From Xylanibacter ruminicola (GTDB taxonomy: Bacteria; Bacteroidota; Bacteroidia; Bacteroidales; Bacteroidaceae): 64,000 nt of DNA. The notes below the pieces were generated by a model, which ran no database searches, was not told where the DNA came from, and saw only the letters and a program-made list of their open reading frames with translations. The stretch covers positions 1-64,000 of the forward strand of contig SUYC01000012.1 of NCBI GenBank assembly GCA_015060625.1, in the 5' to 3' direction. This document shows positions 8,395 to 15,416 of this stretch, in pieces. A program made the position numbers and the translations under genes. Numbering within the stretch: the stretch's first letter is position 1; every line of letters starts with the position of its first letter.

Positions 8395-9287
8395 TGTGGA
8401 CGAAACCCTGGACATTTAAGGAAGGCTTCCTCATTGGAGGAGGCCTTATCTTTGCTGGACTGATGCTGGAACTGAGCGTGGGTCCTGTAATGTGGGATGC
8501 ATTTGCGTGGCCAGCTAACGCCATTGTGCTGGCAGGATTCTTTGTGATGTTGACAGCGATGGCGTACTTGCGTAAAAAAATATATGCCTTCCAATGGATG
8601 ACAACGTATCAAGCAGCCATCCCAGCTATGGTATATGCTGTTGCGCTGACCATTATCATGGGACTGACACGACAGCAAGCAAACGGCACGTGGCTGAACA
8701 ATATGCTGTCGTTCTGGCCGTTCGTACTTATTTATGTGTATATCACGGTGATTCTGGGACTCACCATCCATCGCAGATTACGTCAAATACTCAGAGGTGA
8801 GTGGTCGATGAAGCGCGATGTACCTTTCTTATTGAACCATCTCGGCCTTTTCATAGCATTGACCACTGCCACGCTTGGCAATGCCGACATACAGCGCGTA
8901 AAAATGATTTGTAGCGTTGGCGAACCTGAATGGCGCGCAATGGAGCAAGGAGGTGCTATCAAAGAAATGGATCTGGCCATCGAACTGAAGAAGTTCATCA
9001 TGGAAACCTACGACGACGGCTCGCCCAAGCGCTTTGCTTCGGAGATACAGATACTGACGAAGACGGGCAAGAATATCGAGACTACCATTGATGTGAACAT
9101 GCCCTACGAGGTGGACGGCTGGAAAATCTATCAGTACGGCTACGACACGCAGATGGGGGCTCAGAGCCAGATATCAATACTCGAACTGGTGAGCGACCCG
9201 TGGCTGCCATTTGTCTATACAGGTATTTATATGATGCTGGCAGGAGCGGTTTGTATGTTTGTTATTGGTGGGAGGAAACGCGTATGA
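8394..9287 (+). CDS. ResB-like cytochrome c biogenesis protein
   Basis: A 297-aa membrane protein with helices near 12-32, 40-58, 70-92, 100-122 and 265-290, and a periplasmic beta-rich domain (about 140-260) ending PWLPFVYTGIYMMLAG, as in ResB/Ccs1. With CcsA it forms the system II complex that moves haem across the membrane and attaches it to CxxCH apocytochromes. It is shorter than many ResB proteins, as in NrfHA-linked Bacteroidetes versions. It overlaps nrfA by one base and ccsA by four. Confidence 0.8.
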   Translation: MWTKPWTFKEGFLIGGGLIFAGLMLELSVGPVMWDAFAWPANAIVLAGFFVMLTAMAYLRKKIYAFQWMTTYQAAIPAMVYAVALTIIMGLTRQQANGTWLNNMLSFWPFVLIYVYITVILGLTIHRRLRQILRGEWSMKRDVPFLLNHLGLFIALTTATLGNADIQRVKMICSVGEPEWRAMEQGGAIKEMDLAIELKKFIMETYDDGSPKRFASEIQILTKTGKNIETTIDVNMPYEVDGWKIYQYGYDTQMGAQSQISILELVSDPWLPFVYTGIYMMLAGAVCMFVIGGRKRV

Positions 9288-10105
9288 GTTGGGAGCATTT
9301 TATATATTTCGCAATTGCAGCGGTACTACTTTGGGCCGTGGGTGCATGGGCTGCGTGGAAGAGTAAAAGTGGTATGGCCTACGCGACAACTGTCTTGGGC
9401 TTGCTCTTTTTCTTCTCGTTCATCCTCTCTATGTGGATCTCGCTGGAGCGACCGCCACTGCGCACGATGGGCGAAACGCGACTCTGGTATTCGTTCTTCC
9501 TGCCGTTGGCGGGTCTCATCGTCTATTCGCGCTGGAAGTACAAGTGGATCCTGTCGTTCTCGACCATTCTCGCCCTGGTATTTATCTGTGTAAATCTGTT
9601 CAAACCGGAGATACACGACAAGACGCTGATGCCCGCCCTTCAGAGTCCTTGGTTTGCGCCACATGTTATCGTCTATATGTTCGCCTACGCCGTACTCGGT
9701 GCGGCGGCAGTGATGGCTATCTATCTGCTCTTTATCAAAAAGAGTGACATCGCTGACCAAGAGTTCTTTGCAGAGCAAAGCGACAAAGTCGAGCGTGACA
9801 TCACGGACAACCTCGTTTATGTCGGTCTTGCCTTCCTCACCATAGGCATGCTTTTTGGTGCCCTATGGGCCAAGGAGGCATGGGGCCACTACTGGTCGTG
9901 GGATCCTAAAGAAACGTGGGCTGCCATCACTTGGCTAGCCTACCTCATCTACGTCCACTACCGCCAGTTACAACTCCATCGTGATCGGCTGGCCCTTTGG
10001 ATAATCATCATATCGTTCGTACTCTTACAAATGTGTTGGTGGGGTATCAATTACCTGCCATCAGCCCAAGGTTCAAGTGTACATACTTATAGCATTAGTG
10101 AATAA
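9284..10105 (+). CDS. ccsA: CcsA-like cytochrome c maturation protein
   Basis: A 273-aa multi-helix membrane protein with the haem-handling signature WGHYWSWDPKETWAAI (WWD domain) and conserved histidines. Start taken at 9284 because that ATG overlaps the ResB stop (ATGA); a longer in-frame reading from 9200 lies inside resB. With the ResB-like protein it completes a dedicated system II assembly line for NrfH and NrfA, nine haems in all. Confidence 0.88.
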   Translation: MSWEHFIYFAIAAVLLWAVGAWAAWKSKSGMAYATTVLGLLFFFSFILSMWISLERPPLRTMGETRLWYSFFLPLAGLIVYSRWKYKWILSFSTILALVFICVNLFKPEIHDKTLMPALQSPWFAPHVIVYMFAYAVLGAAAVMAIYLLFIKKSDIADQEFFAEQSDKVERDITDNLVYVGLAFLTIGMLFGALWAKEAWGHYWSWDPKETWAAITWLAYLIYVHYRQLQLHRDRLALWIIIISFVLLQMCWWGINYLPSAQGSSVHTYSISE

Positions 10106-10111
10106 ACAACT

Positions 10112-10627
10112 ATGAGAAAAGCAAGTAGAGAGATGGATGCCGCCTTCGCTTTGGAGGTGTTAGATAAGGCACCATACGTTACAGTCAGCATGATTAAATC
10201 AGATGGGAGTCCATACGGATTACCTCTGTCGTTGGTACGCACAGACGAGAAAACCTTCTATTTCCATTGTGCCTTGGAGGGTGACAAGTTGGACTGCATT
10301 CGTCACTGTCCGACTGTATTCCTCTCGGCAGTTACTAAATGTGCGCCTACGGTTGGCCCTAAAGATGGAAGTTTTACGCTACAATACAAATCTGCAACCG
10401 CCGTAGGCAAGGCAGAGATTGTGACAGACCACGAAGAGAAGATTGCTGGTCTGAGAGCTATCTGCCAGCGTTTTCTCCCTCATCATATGGATGCTTTCGA
10501 TGATGCTATTGCCAGAAGTCTCGAACGGACAGCAGTGGTTAGGATTACTCTGACTGAACCTCCCGTTGGTAAGCGTAAACAGTATGATAAACAGGGTGAA
10601 GAAATGAAATATGGCAGAATGAAATGA
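10112..10627 (+). CDS. Pyridoxamine 5'-phosphate oxidase-like protein (NimA family)
   Basis: A 171-aa split-barrel flavoprotein. MRKASREMD at the N-terminus, APYVTVSMIKSDGSPYGLPL, FYFHCALEGDKLDCIR and the C-terminal FLPHHMDAF segment match the NimA/PPOX group, whose members bind FMN and can reduce nitro compounds. It begins 6 bp after ccsA and overlaps the YgbA-like gene (ATGA), so it is in the nrf operon. A physiological substrate is not known; nitroimidazole reduction is a family property only. Confidence 0.8.
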   Translation: MRKASREMDAAFALEVLDKAPYVTVSMIKSDGSPYGLPLSLVRTDEKTFYFHCALEGDKLDCIRHCPTVFLSAVTKCAPTVGPKDGSFTLQYKSATAVGKAEIVTDHEEKIAGLRAICQRFLPHHMDAFDDAIARSLERTAVVRITLTEPPVGKRKQYDKQGEEMKYGRMK

Positions 10628-11154
10628 CCAGGATTGAGCAAGAGAAGCGAATAGTCCGTAAGATGATTGAGCTGTATTGTCGCCATCATCTTCATCAGGA
10701 CACAATGCCGGATGAATACTTGCATCTGGCAGACTTCGCTTGTCGTCGTCTTGATCATTGCACGTATGGCGAACAGAAGACAGCTTGCAAGTATTGTCCT
10801 ACCCATTGCTATGCTCCTAAAGAGCGCGAGGCCATCCGTGAAGTGATGCGCTGGGCAGGGCCAAGAATGATATGGTATGCCCCAAAGGATGCCTTCATTC
10901 ATTTTTTTCATATAGTGAAACACTGGCTCCAGTCGCTCTCTTTCAGAACTGGTGTTATTGTTCTTTTGTGCTGCATACCCTTCTATATCCTTTCCTTCGC
11001 CCAGATGCTGCTACCAACAAGTGCTGCTGCAAAGGGAATCTTATGGACTATACTATTCGGATTGGCTAAGACCTGTCAATATGGAGGTCTTACAATTCTT
11101 GGTGTTGAGGGCTACAAGCGGTTAAAAAATAAACTCAAAAAGAAAAAAGAATAA
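10624..11154 (+). CDS. YgbA-like 'nitrous oxide-stimulated promoter' family protein with membrane tail
   Basis: A 176-aa protein. The first 100 residues match the YgbA_NO family: RIEQEKRIVRKMIELYCRHH, then a cysteine cluster in CRRLDHCTYGEQ and CKYCPTHCY that could bind a metal or Fe-S centre. Two hydrophobic helices (about 112-132 and 140-158) and a lysine-rich tail follow, which the E. coli protein lacks. YgbA expression is linked to nitric oxide in enteric bacteria. Its place in a nitrite-reductase operon supports a nitrosative-stress role. Confidence 0.75.
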   Translation: MTRIEQEKRIVRKMIELYCRHHLHQDTMPDEYLHLADFACRRLDHCTYGEQKTACKYCPTHCYAPKEREAIREVMRWAGPRMIWYAPKDAFIHFFHIVKHWLQSLSFRTGVIVLLCCIPFYILSFAQMLLPTSAAAKGILWTILFGLAKTCQYGGLTILGVEGYKRLKNKLKKKKE

Positions 11155-11289
11155 ATGGAAACAAGAAAACAGGGCGTGAACCACAATCACGTCACCCGTG
11201 CCGCACTCCTTCAGGCTGCCAGGGAGCATGGAGTGGCCGGGCGCGTCCACATTCCCGAGGACGGTGAGAGCGTAAATGTCAGCAAGTAA
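11155..11289 (+). CDS. Small ORF of 44 codons in the nrf operon tail
   Basis: The ATG directly follows the YgbA-like stop (TAA-ATG). The peptide begins METRKQGVNHNHVTR, has a short alanine-rich helix (ALLQAAREHG) and ends with an acidic stretch. No family is recognised. It precedes a truncated radical SAM gene, so it could be a genuine small protein, a remnant of a larger gene, or chance. Confidence 0.35.
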   Translation: METRKQGVNHNHVTRAALLQAAREHGVAGRVHIPEDGESVNVSK

Positions 11290-11299
11290 ACGAGAGACG

Positions 11300-11458
11300 A
11301 TGAGTGTTTGTATCAAAGACCTGATTCAGAACATGAATCTTGTGATTGGCTGTAATATCGGCTGTAGTTATTGCTATGCCCGCAACAATTGTCGTCGCTA
11401 CCACATTACAGACGATTTCTCTGTGCCGGAATTCTATCCTGGCAAGCTGCGGTCGTAG
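11300..11458 (+). pseudogene. Radical SAM protein, N-terminal fragment
   Basis: About 52 residues begin MSVCIKDLIQNMNLVIGCN and contain CNIGCSYCYARNNCRRYH, with the CxxxCxxC cluster motif of radical SAM enzymes. The frame closes shortly after EFYPGKLRS, where the DNA changes to a piece of an unrelated gene on the other strand. The opening resembles the paired 'mobile' radical SAM proteins of gut bacteria, from memory only. Without the barrel it cannot be functional. Confidence 0.6.
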
Positions 11459-11550
11459 AGGTTGATGAGTTCCACTTCGGCACCAGCCTCGCTGGCACCC
11501 TCCATAGCCCGCTTCAGCAGCTTCGCCGTATTGCCATTCTTCTTTCGGCA
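11445..11550 (-). pseudogene. NADPH-dependent FMN reductase/flavodoxin fragment
   Basis: The minus strand encodes KNGNTAKLLKRAMEGASEAG followed by AEVELINLYDRSLP. This is the P-loop helix and second strand of an NAD(P)H-dependent oxidoreductase of the flavodoxin-fold FMN-reductase family (SPRKNGNT type). Only about 35 residues remain, bounded on both sides by unrelated plus-strand fragments. It is an inverted insert inside gene debris. Confidence 0.55.
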
Positions 11551-11747
11551 GAATCCACATCATCGAGGACGAGAAGTTGAAAGCAGCCCGAATGCTCGGC
11601 AACAGCTACAATCCAAATCAGGACGAAGCCTTGCAGAAAGAGATTGAAAGCGGTCTGTCTCGTATGCTGGCCATCCGCTTTGACATCGAGCATCTGACGG
11701 GTAAAGAAGCGATAGAGTTGGTAAGAGGGCGTCAGAATAATGACTGA
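11550..11747 (+). pseudogene. C-terminal fragment of an unidentified protein
   Basis: A plus-strand frame starts at the junction near 11550 and reads RIHIIEDEKLKAARMLGNSY ... LSRMLAIRFDIEHLTGKEAI to a stop at 11747. Composition is protein-like and about 65 residues remain with no start codon of their own at the 5' edge. The parent family was not recognised; it may or may not belong to the same gene as the radical SAM fragment upstream. Confidence 0.4.
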
Positions 11748-11778
11748 TTCTGATTGCATCGCCACACTCTGACCAAGG

Positions 11779-12495
11779 TCAGAGAATCCCAAGATAGTCG
11801 AAAAACTTATCCGGGCAGTAGTTCATAATCAGCTTGTCTGGAAACTCAGTCTCTGCCAACAGCGGATAAAGACGCTCGTAGTCGGCTATCTGGAATGAGA
11901 TATGTGCATCGCTGCCGAGAATGGTAGGAACCTCGTACTTCTTGCAGAGGCGCAGGATCTCCAGATTGTTATCCCTTGCCACCGTCTTATGCCGCTGTGG
12001 AGCCAGCGAATGGTTGTTCACCTCCAACAGCGTATGCGCCTCCTTGGCTGCCAACACTAATGGCTCGAAATCGAGTTCGCAAGAGCCATCGCCCGGATGG
12101 CTGATGATGTGAATCTTCGGATTCTTGATGACATTCACCAGCCCTTGTGTATTCTCCTCTTTCGTGCCAGCCTTAAACCATGCCGCATGAACGCCAGCTA
12201 TGGCAATGTCGAGCCAGCCTATCTGTTCATCAGTCAGGTCAAGGTTTCCTTTCGTATCGAGGATATTGATCTCGCATCCCATCAGCAACCGTATGCCGTA
12301 CATCCGCCGAGGCACCACGAACATATTCTTGAAATACAGCGTAGGGCAAGTGCCTGGCACACTTGGCCCGTGTTCGGTGATTCCCAGCACCTCCAGTCCC
12401 ATGTCAGCAGCGGCCTTTGCCATTTCCTGCAGACTGCTATAAGCATGACCAGATGCCACCGTATGTGTATGTGCGTCTAATAATACCTTTCTCAT
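11779..12495 (-). CDS. PHP-domain phosphatase (YcdX-like)
   Basis: A 238-aa metal-dependent phosphoesterase. It has the PHP signature DAHTHTVASGHAYS (HxH), GITEHGPS, a central CEINI glutamate, HISHPGDG and a C-terminal GSDAHISF, which together supply the trinuclear metal site. Length and order match YcdX-type phosphatases. The natural substrate is unknown. It is transcribed away from the GH51 locus and stands between two patches of broken genes. Confidence 0.88.
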   Translation of the reverse strand: MRKVLLDAHTHTVASGHAYSSLQEMAKAAADMGLEVLGITEHGPSVPGTCPTLYFKNMFVVPRRMYGIRLLMGCEINILDTKGNLDLTDEQIGWLDIAIAGVHAAWFKAGTKEENTQGLVNVIKNPKIHIISHPGDGSCELDFEPLVLAAKEAHTLLEVNNHSLAPQRHKTVARDNNLEILRLCKKYEVPTILGSDAHISFQIADYERLYPLLAETEFPDKLIMNYCPDKFFDYLGIL

Positions 12496-12497
12496 AT

Positions 12498-12815
12498 TTA
12501 TATAAAGATAGTCATATAGAGCGGAAGATACAGCACATCGTCCTTCCTGCCGACATTATAGCGGCTCAATACGATTGAGCGGTGTATCTTGTCTGTATAG
12601 TCTTTGACGGCAGCATCCAAGGAAGCGTGTTTCTTGTATTTCTCTCCAGACTTCACTTCAATGACAGTAATCTTGTTCTGCTCCTCAATGATGAAATCGA
12701 GTTCCTGCTTGCTGTTCTTGTCGTAATTGTCTCACGCTGATTGTCACGTTCAGCGATATTGGCTGTGTCCAAGTCGTATTGCGTCAGGAGAAAGAACAAT
12801 CGACGTTTTTATTGT
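12498..12815 (-). pseudogene. AAA ATPase (DUF4143-type) C-terminal remnant
   Basis: The minus strand reads KNSKQELDFIIEEQNKITVI then EVKSGEKYKKHASLDAAVKD, ending LPLYMTIFI, the C-terminal nuclease-like part of ATPases with a DUF4143 domain. A second stretch in another frame, FLLTQYDLDTANIAERDNQR, lies immediately upstream (12740-12815), so there is at least one frameshift. The ATPase part is gone. The upstream stretch overlaps the end of the GH51 gene and was probably joined to it by recombination. Confidence 0.6.
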
Positions 12816-15242
12816 GACGATGTTCAGCGAATATGGGGGCACGGTTAGCATCACGTGGTCATCAGCTGTCGAGAGTTGTTGCTCTACGGGATGAATGGTT
12901 GTGGGCTGCTGGAGCGTATTCTCCTCCATACCGTCGTTGGCTGCCAACCTCACTACTCGGGCTTCGCTTGGCGCAAAGTTCTTCAGACTAATACGAGCTG
13001 TGGTGGCAGCATCATCGTTGTTCACCACTTTTACGATAATCTCGCCAGTGGCGTCGTTGATGGTGGCCGATGAGTAGATACCCTTGGTGTGGTCGCGCTT
13101 GAGCACAGTATCAAACAGCTGCTCATTGTCGAGCCATACCTTCACACTGTCGCCTGCCACCTGCAGGGTAACATCATACCAGCGTCCTGCCTCAATGCGC
13201 CCACGCTTACTGTCGGTCAGCAGTTTGCCGCCATTGCTAATCTGCTCGATGGCATGCTGCGAGTTGGTCCATCCGCCAAGGTTCACCCAACAGTAGTTCT
13301 TGTCATCCACATAGTTAAAGATGACGATAAAGCCCTCGGCCCCTTCGTCTTTGCGACAGCGGAACTTACAGGTATAGTGATCGCCGTCTATGACATCCTT
13401 CTGAATGCAGCGCGTGGCATCCTTATGTCCAGTCTGGTGCAGCATGCCACCCTCTATCTGCCAGTCGCCATACATGCAGTCCACCTCTTTATCACATTGG
13501 AAAGTGGCGCGTGTGTTCCATGTACCATACCCCACTCTACTCTGCTTTGGCGTAATCTGTTTCACCACCTTATCTTTATAAGGATTAGTTTGCTGCACTT
13601 TCAGCACCTGCGTGCCCAGATGCTGTGGCATGAGCTGTTGCACGTAGTAGCTCGGAGTGCCCATCGCACGACTGCTGCTGAAGCGTATCATATCCGGGCG
13701 CCAACGGGCATCATTCTCGTTGACGAAGATGGGGGCATAAGATGCCAGTTCCACCACGTCGGCATTGTTCTCCATACCCATCATATAGATGGCCTCGCCC
13801 AGTGCAGCATTCATATTGCCCAGCGTGCCGTAGCCATTGGTCACGGCATATTCACCCACATACACCTTAGGTCCTTGGCGGTCGTAGCTGTCGTATTTGT
13901 GGAAAGCATCAGCAAACCAGTCGGGCGAGCGGTAATAATGCTCGTCCAACAAATCCACGGGCAGACTGCTGCCCCATTTCGGATTATCATCGCCCCAAGC
14001 CACCACATTGCCTATGATTTTCATATCGGGATATTTGGCCTTGATGGCCTTGTAGAACTGTTCGTAACGCTCGTAATAGTGATCGCTCTGCTGCCGCGGA
14101 TCGGGCTGGTTGTTCTCATTACCCACCTCAAGATATTCTATTCCGAAGGGTTCTGGATGACCGTTTTTGGCACGCATGGCTCCATACTTGGAACTGACGG
14201 GACCGTTGGCATACTCCAGCGCATTCAAGCACTCGTCTATCCATGGTTGGATACTATCGTAAGGTGTTTGTCCGCCGTGCCATATCCCCACGTTCACCAC
14301 GTAGAGCGGTTTGGCCCCCAGATCCTCAGCCAACTGCAGATACTCATGATACCCCAGTCCGTCGGTGGTACGGTAGCCCCAGTTCACATTCCAGTGGCCT
14401 TCACGCTCTTCGACAGGACCGATGGTGCGCTGCCAGCGGAAGGCATTGTCGGGACTCTCCTGCCCCTCCACGAAACAACCACCAGGGAATCGCATAAACT
14501 TAGGATGCAACTGCCACAGCATGTTGGCCAAATCAGGACGCATACCGTTCTCACGATTGCGGAATGTGGGTGGGAAGAGGCTCACCATATCCAGCTGCAC
14601 CTGTCCTACACCATCGAACACAAGCGCGAACTGCGCTTGGGCATCATTGTCAAGAGCGGTCAGCGTGGCCTCGTATTTTGTCCAGCCCCGCTTTTTAGCA
14701 GCGGCGACTACAGCCACCTGCTGCTGAGCGTACACCTGTTTTCCGTCGGCCGAGCGCAGTTCTGCCTTCACGGTACCCCTATAGGCTGGCGCCTTGGCCC
14801 AGAACGACAGGCGATAAGTACGTCCCTGCACGGCGTTAATCCCCCAGTAGCCCTCGTTAATCAGACTTACAGGCGCAGCTGGTGATGCCTTGACATCCAA
14901 TTGCAGGGCATGGTGCTGGGCACTATTGAGCAGAGGCGTTTTCTTCGAGTCTTGAATGAGACGGGCGGCCAACACAGAAGGCTCTGCAGCCACGGTAGCC
15001 CACCCCTGCATGTCGGCAGGAGCACCAAAGCGCGGTCCATCCTCAAACGAGCGGTTTCTGATTAGTTCGGCATAGATGCCTCCATCAGCGGCATGGTTGA
15101 TATCCTCATAAAAGATGCCATAAAGCATGGGGCTCACCTTAGGGCCTCGCTGCTGTGCATCGATATCAATGGTTATCTGAGCCTGTGCAGTGGCAGCCAT
15201 AGCAGCCCAGCAGGCCATAAAGAGCGATTTTTTACAGTTCAT
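12750..15242 (-). CDS. GH51 alpha-L-arabinofuranosidase with extra binding domains
   Basis: An 830-aa secreted enzyme, signal peptide MNCKKSLFMACWAAMAATAQAQ. A carbohydrate-binding-like insert (about 85-225) precedes the GH51 barrel. The acid/base Glu is in EVGNENN (about 376) and the nucleophile Glu in YVGEYAV (about 464). A LamG/DUF1080-like beta domain (about 600-720) and the GH51 C-terminal strands follow. It removes arabinofuranosyl residues from arabinan or arabinoxylan. Start set at 15242 by the signal peptide. The last 16 residues (after VTIKT) look non-native: the gene runs into ATPase debris. Confidence 0.88.
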   Translation of the reverse strand: MNCKKSLFMACWAAMAATAQAQITIDIDAQQRGPKVSPMLYGIFYEDINHAADGGIYAELIRNRSFEDGPRFGAPADMQGWATVAAEPSVLAARLIQDSKKTPLLNSAQHHALQLDVKASPAAPVSLINEGYWGINAVQGRTYRLSFWAKAPAYRGTVKAELRSADGKQVYAQQQVAVVAAAKKRGWTKYEATLTALDNDAQAQFALVFDGVGQVQLDMVSLFPPTFRNRENGMRPDLANMLWQLHPKFMRFPGGCFVEGQESPDNAFRWQRTIGPVEEREGHWNVNWGYRTTDGLGYHEYLQLAEDLGAKPLYVVNVGIWHGGQTPYDSIQPWIDECLNALEYANGPVSSKYGAMRAKNGHPEPFGIEYLEVGNENNQPDPRQQSDHYYERYEQFYKAIKAKYPDMKIIGNVVAWGDDNPKWGSSLPVDLLDEHYYRSPDWFADAFHKYDSYDRQGPKVYVGEYAVTNGYGTLGNMNAALGEAIYMMGMENNADVVELASYAPIFVNENDARWRPDMIRFSSSRAMGTPSYYVQQLMPQHLGTQVLKVQQTNPYKDKVVKQITPKQSRVGYGTWNTRATFQCDKEVDCMYGDWQIEGGMLHQTGHKDATRCIQKDVIDGDHYTCKFRCRKDEGAEGFIVIFNYVDDKNYCWVNLGGWTNSQHAIEQISNGGKLLTDSKRGRIEAGRWYDVTLQVAGDSVKVWLDNEQLFDTVLKRDHTKGIYSSATINDATGEIIVKVVNNDDAATTARISLKNFAPSEARVVRLAANDGMEENTLQQPTTIHPVEQQLSTADDHVMLTVPPYSLNIVTIKTSIVLSPDAIRLGHSQYR

Positions 15243-15295
15243 AATAGTTCCAAAATAGTAACGTTTTAAAAAGATAGTAATAATCATATCGGGTG

Positions 15296-15303
15296 CAAAT
15301 ATA
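15296..15303 (-). promoter_or_regulatory. -7 element (TATATTTG) of the first GH51 gene
   Basis: The minus strand reads TATATTTG 54 bp upstream of the chosen start at 15242. Confidence 0.6.
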
Positions 15304-15378
15304 CAAAAGTTTTTGAAGATAGTTCCTTCCCAAGCAACTTTTTTCGGATTTCACATGCATTTTTACGCTATAATTCAT

Positions 15379-15386
15379 TACCTTTG
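15379..15386 (+). promoter_or_regulatory. -7 element (TACCTTTG) of the second GH51 gene
   Basis: TACCTTTG lies 31 bp before the ATG at 15417, which excludes the earlier in-frame ATG at 15384. With 15296-15303 it forms a divergent promoter pair. Confidence 0.6.
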
Positions 15387-15416
15387 CATCCTCAAAGAAT
15401 TAATGACACAATAATA

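Noticed and set aside
13089..14885. A long open frame (598 codons) on the plus strand inside the first GH51 gene
   Set aside because: It is the antisense shadow of a clear GH51 reading frame; composition is His/Ile/Val-rich with no recognisable domain.
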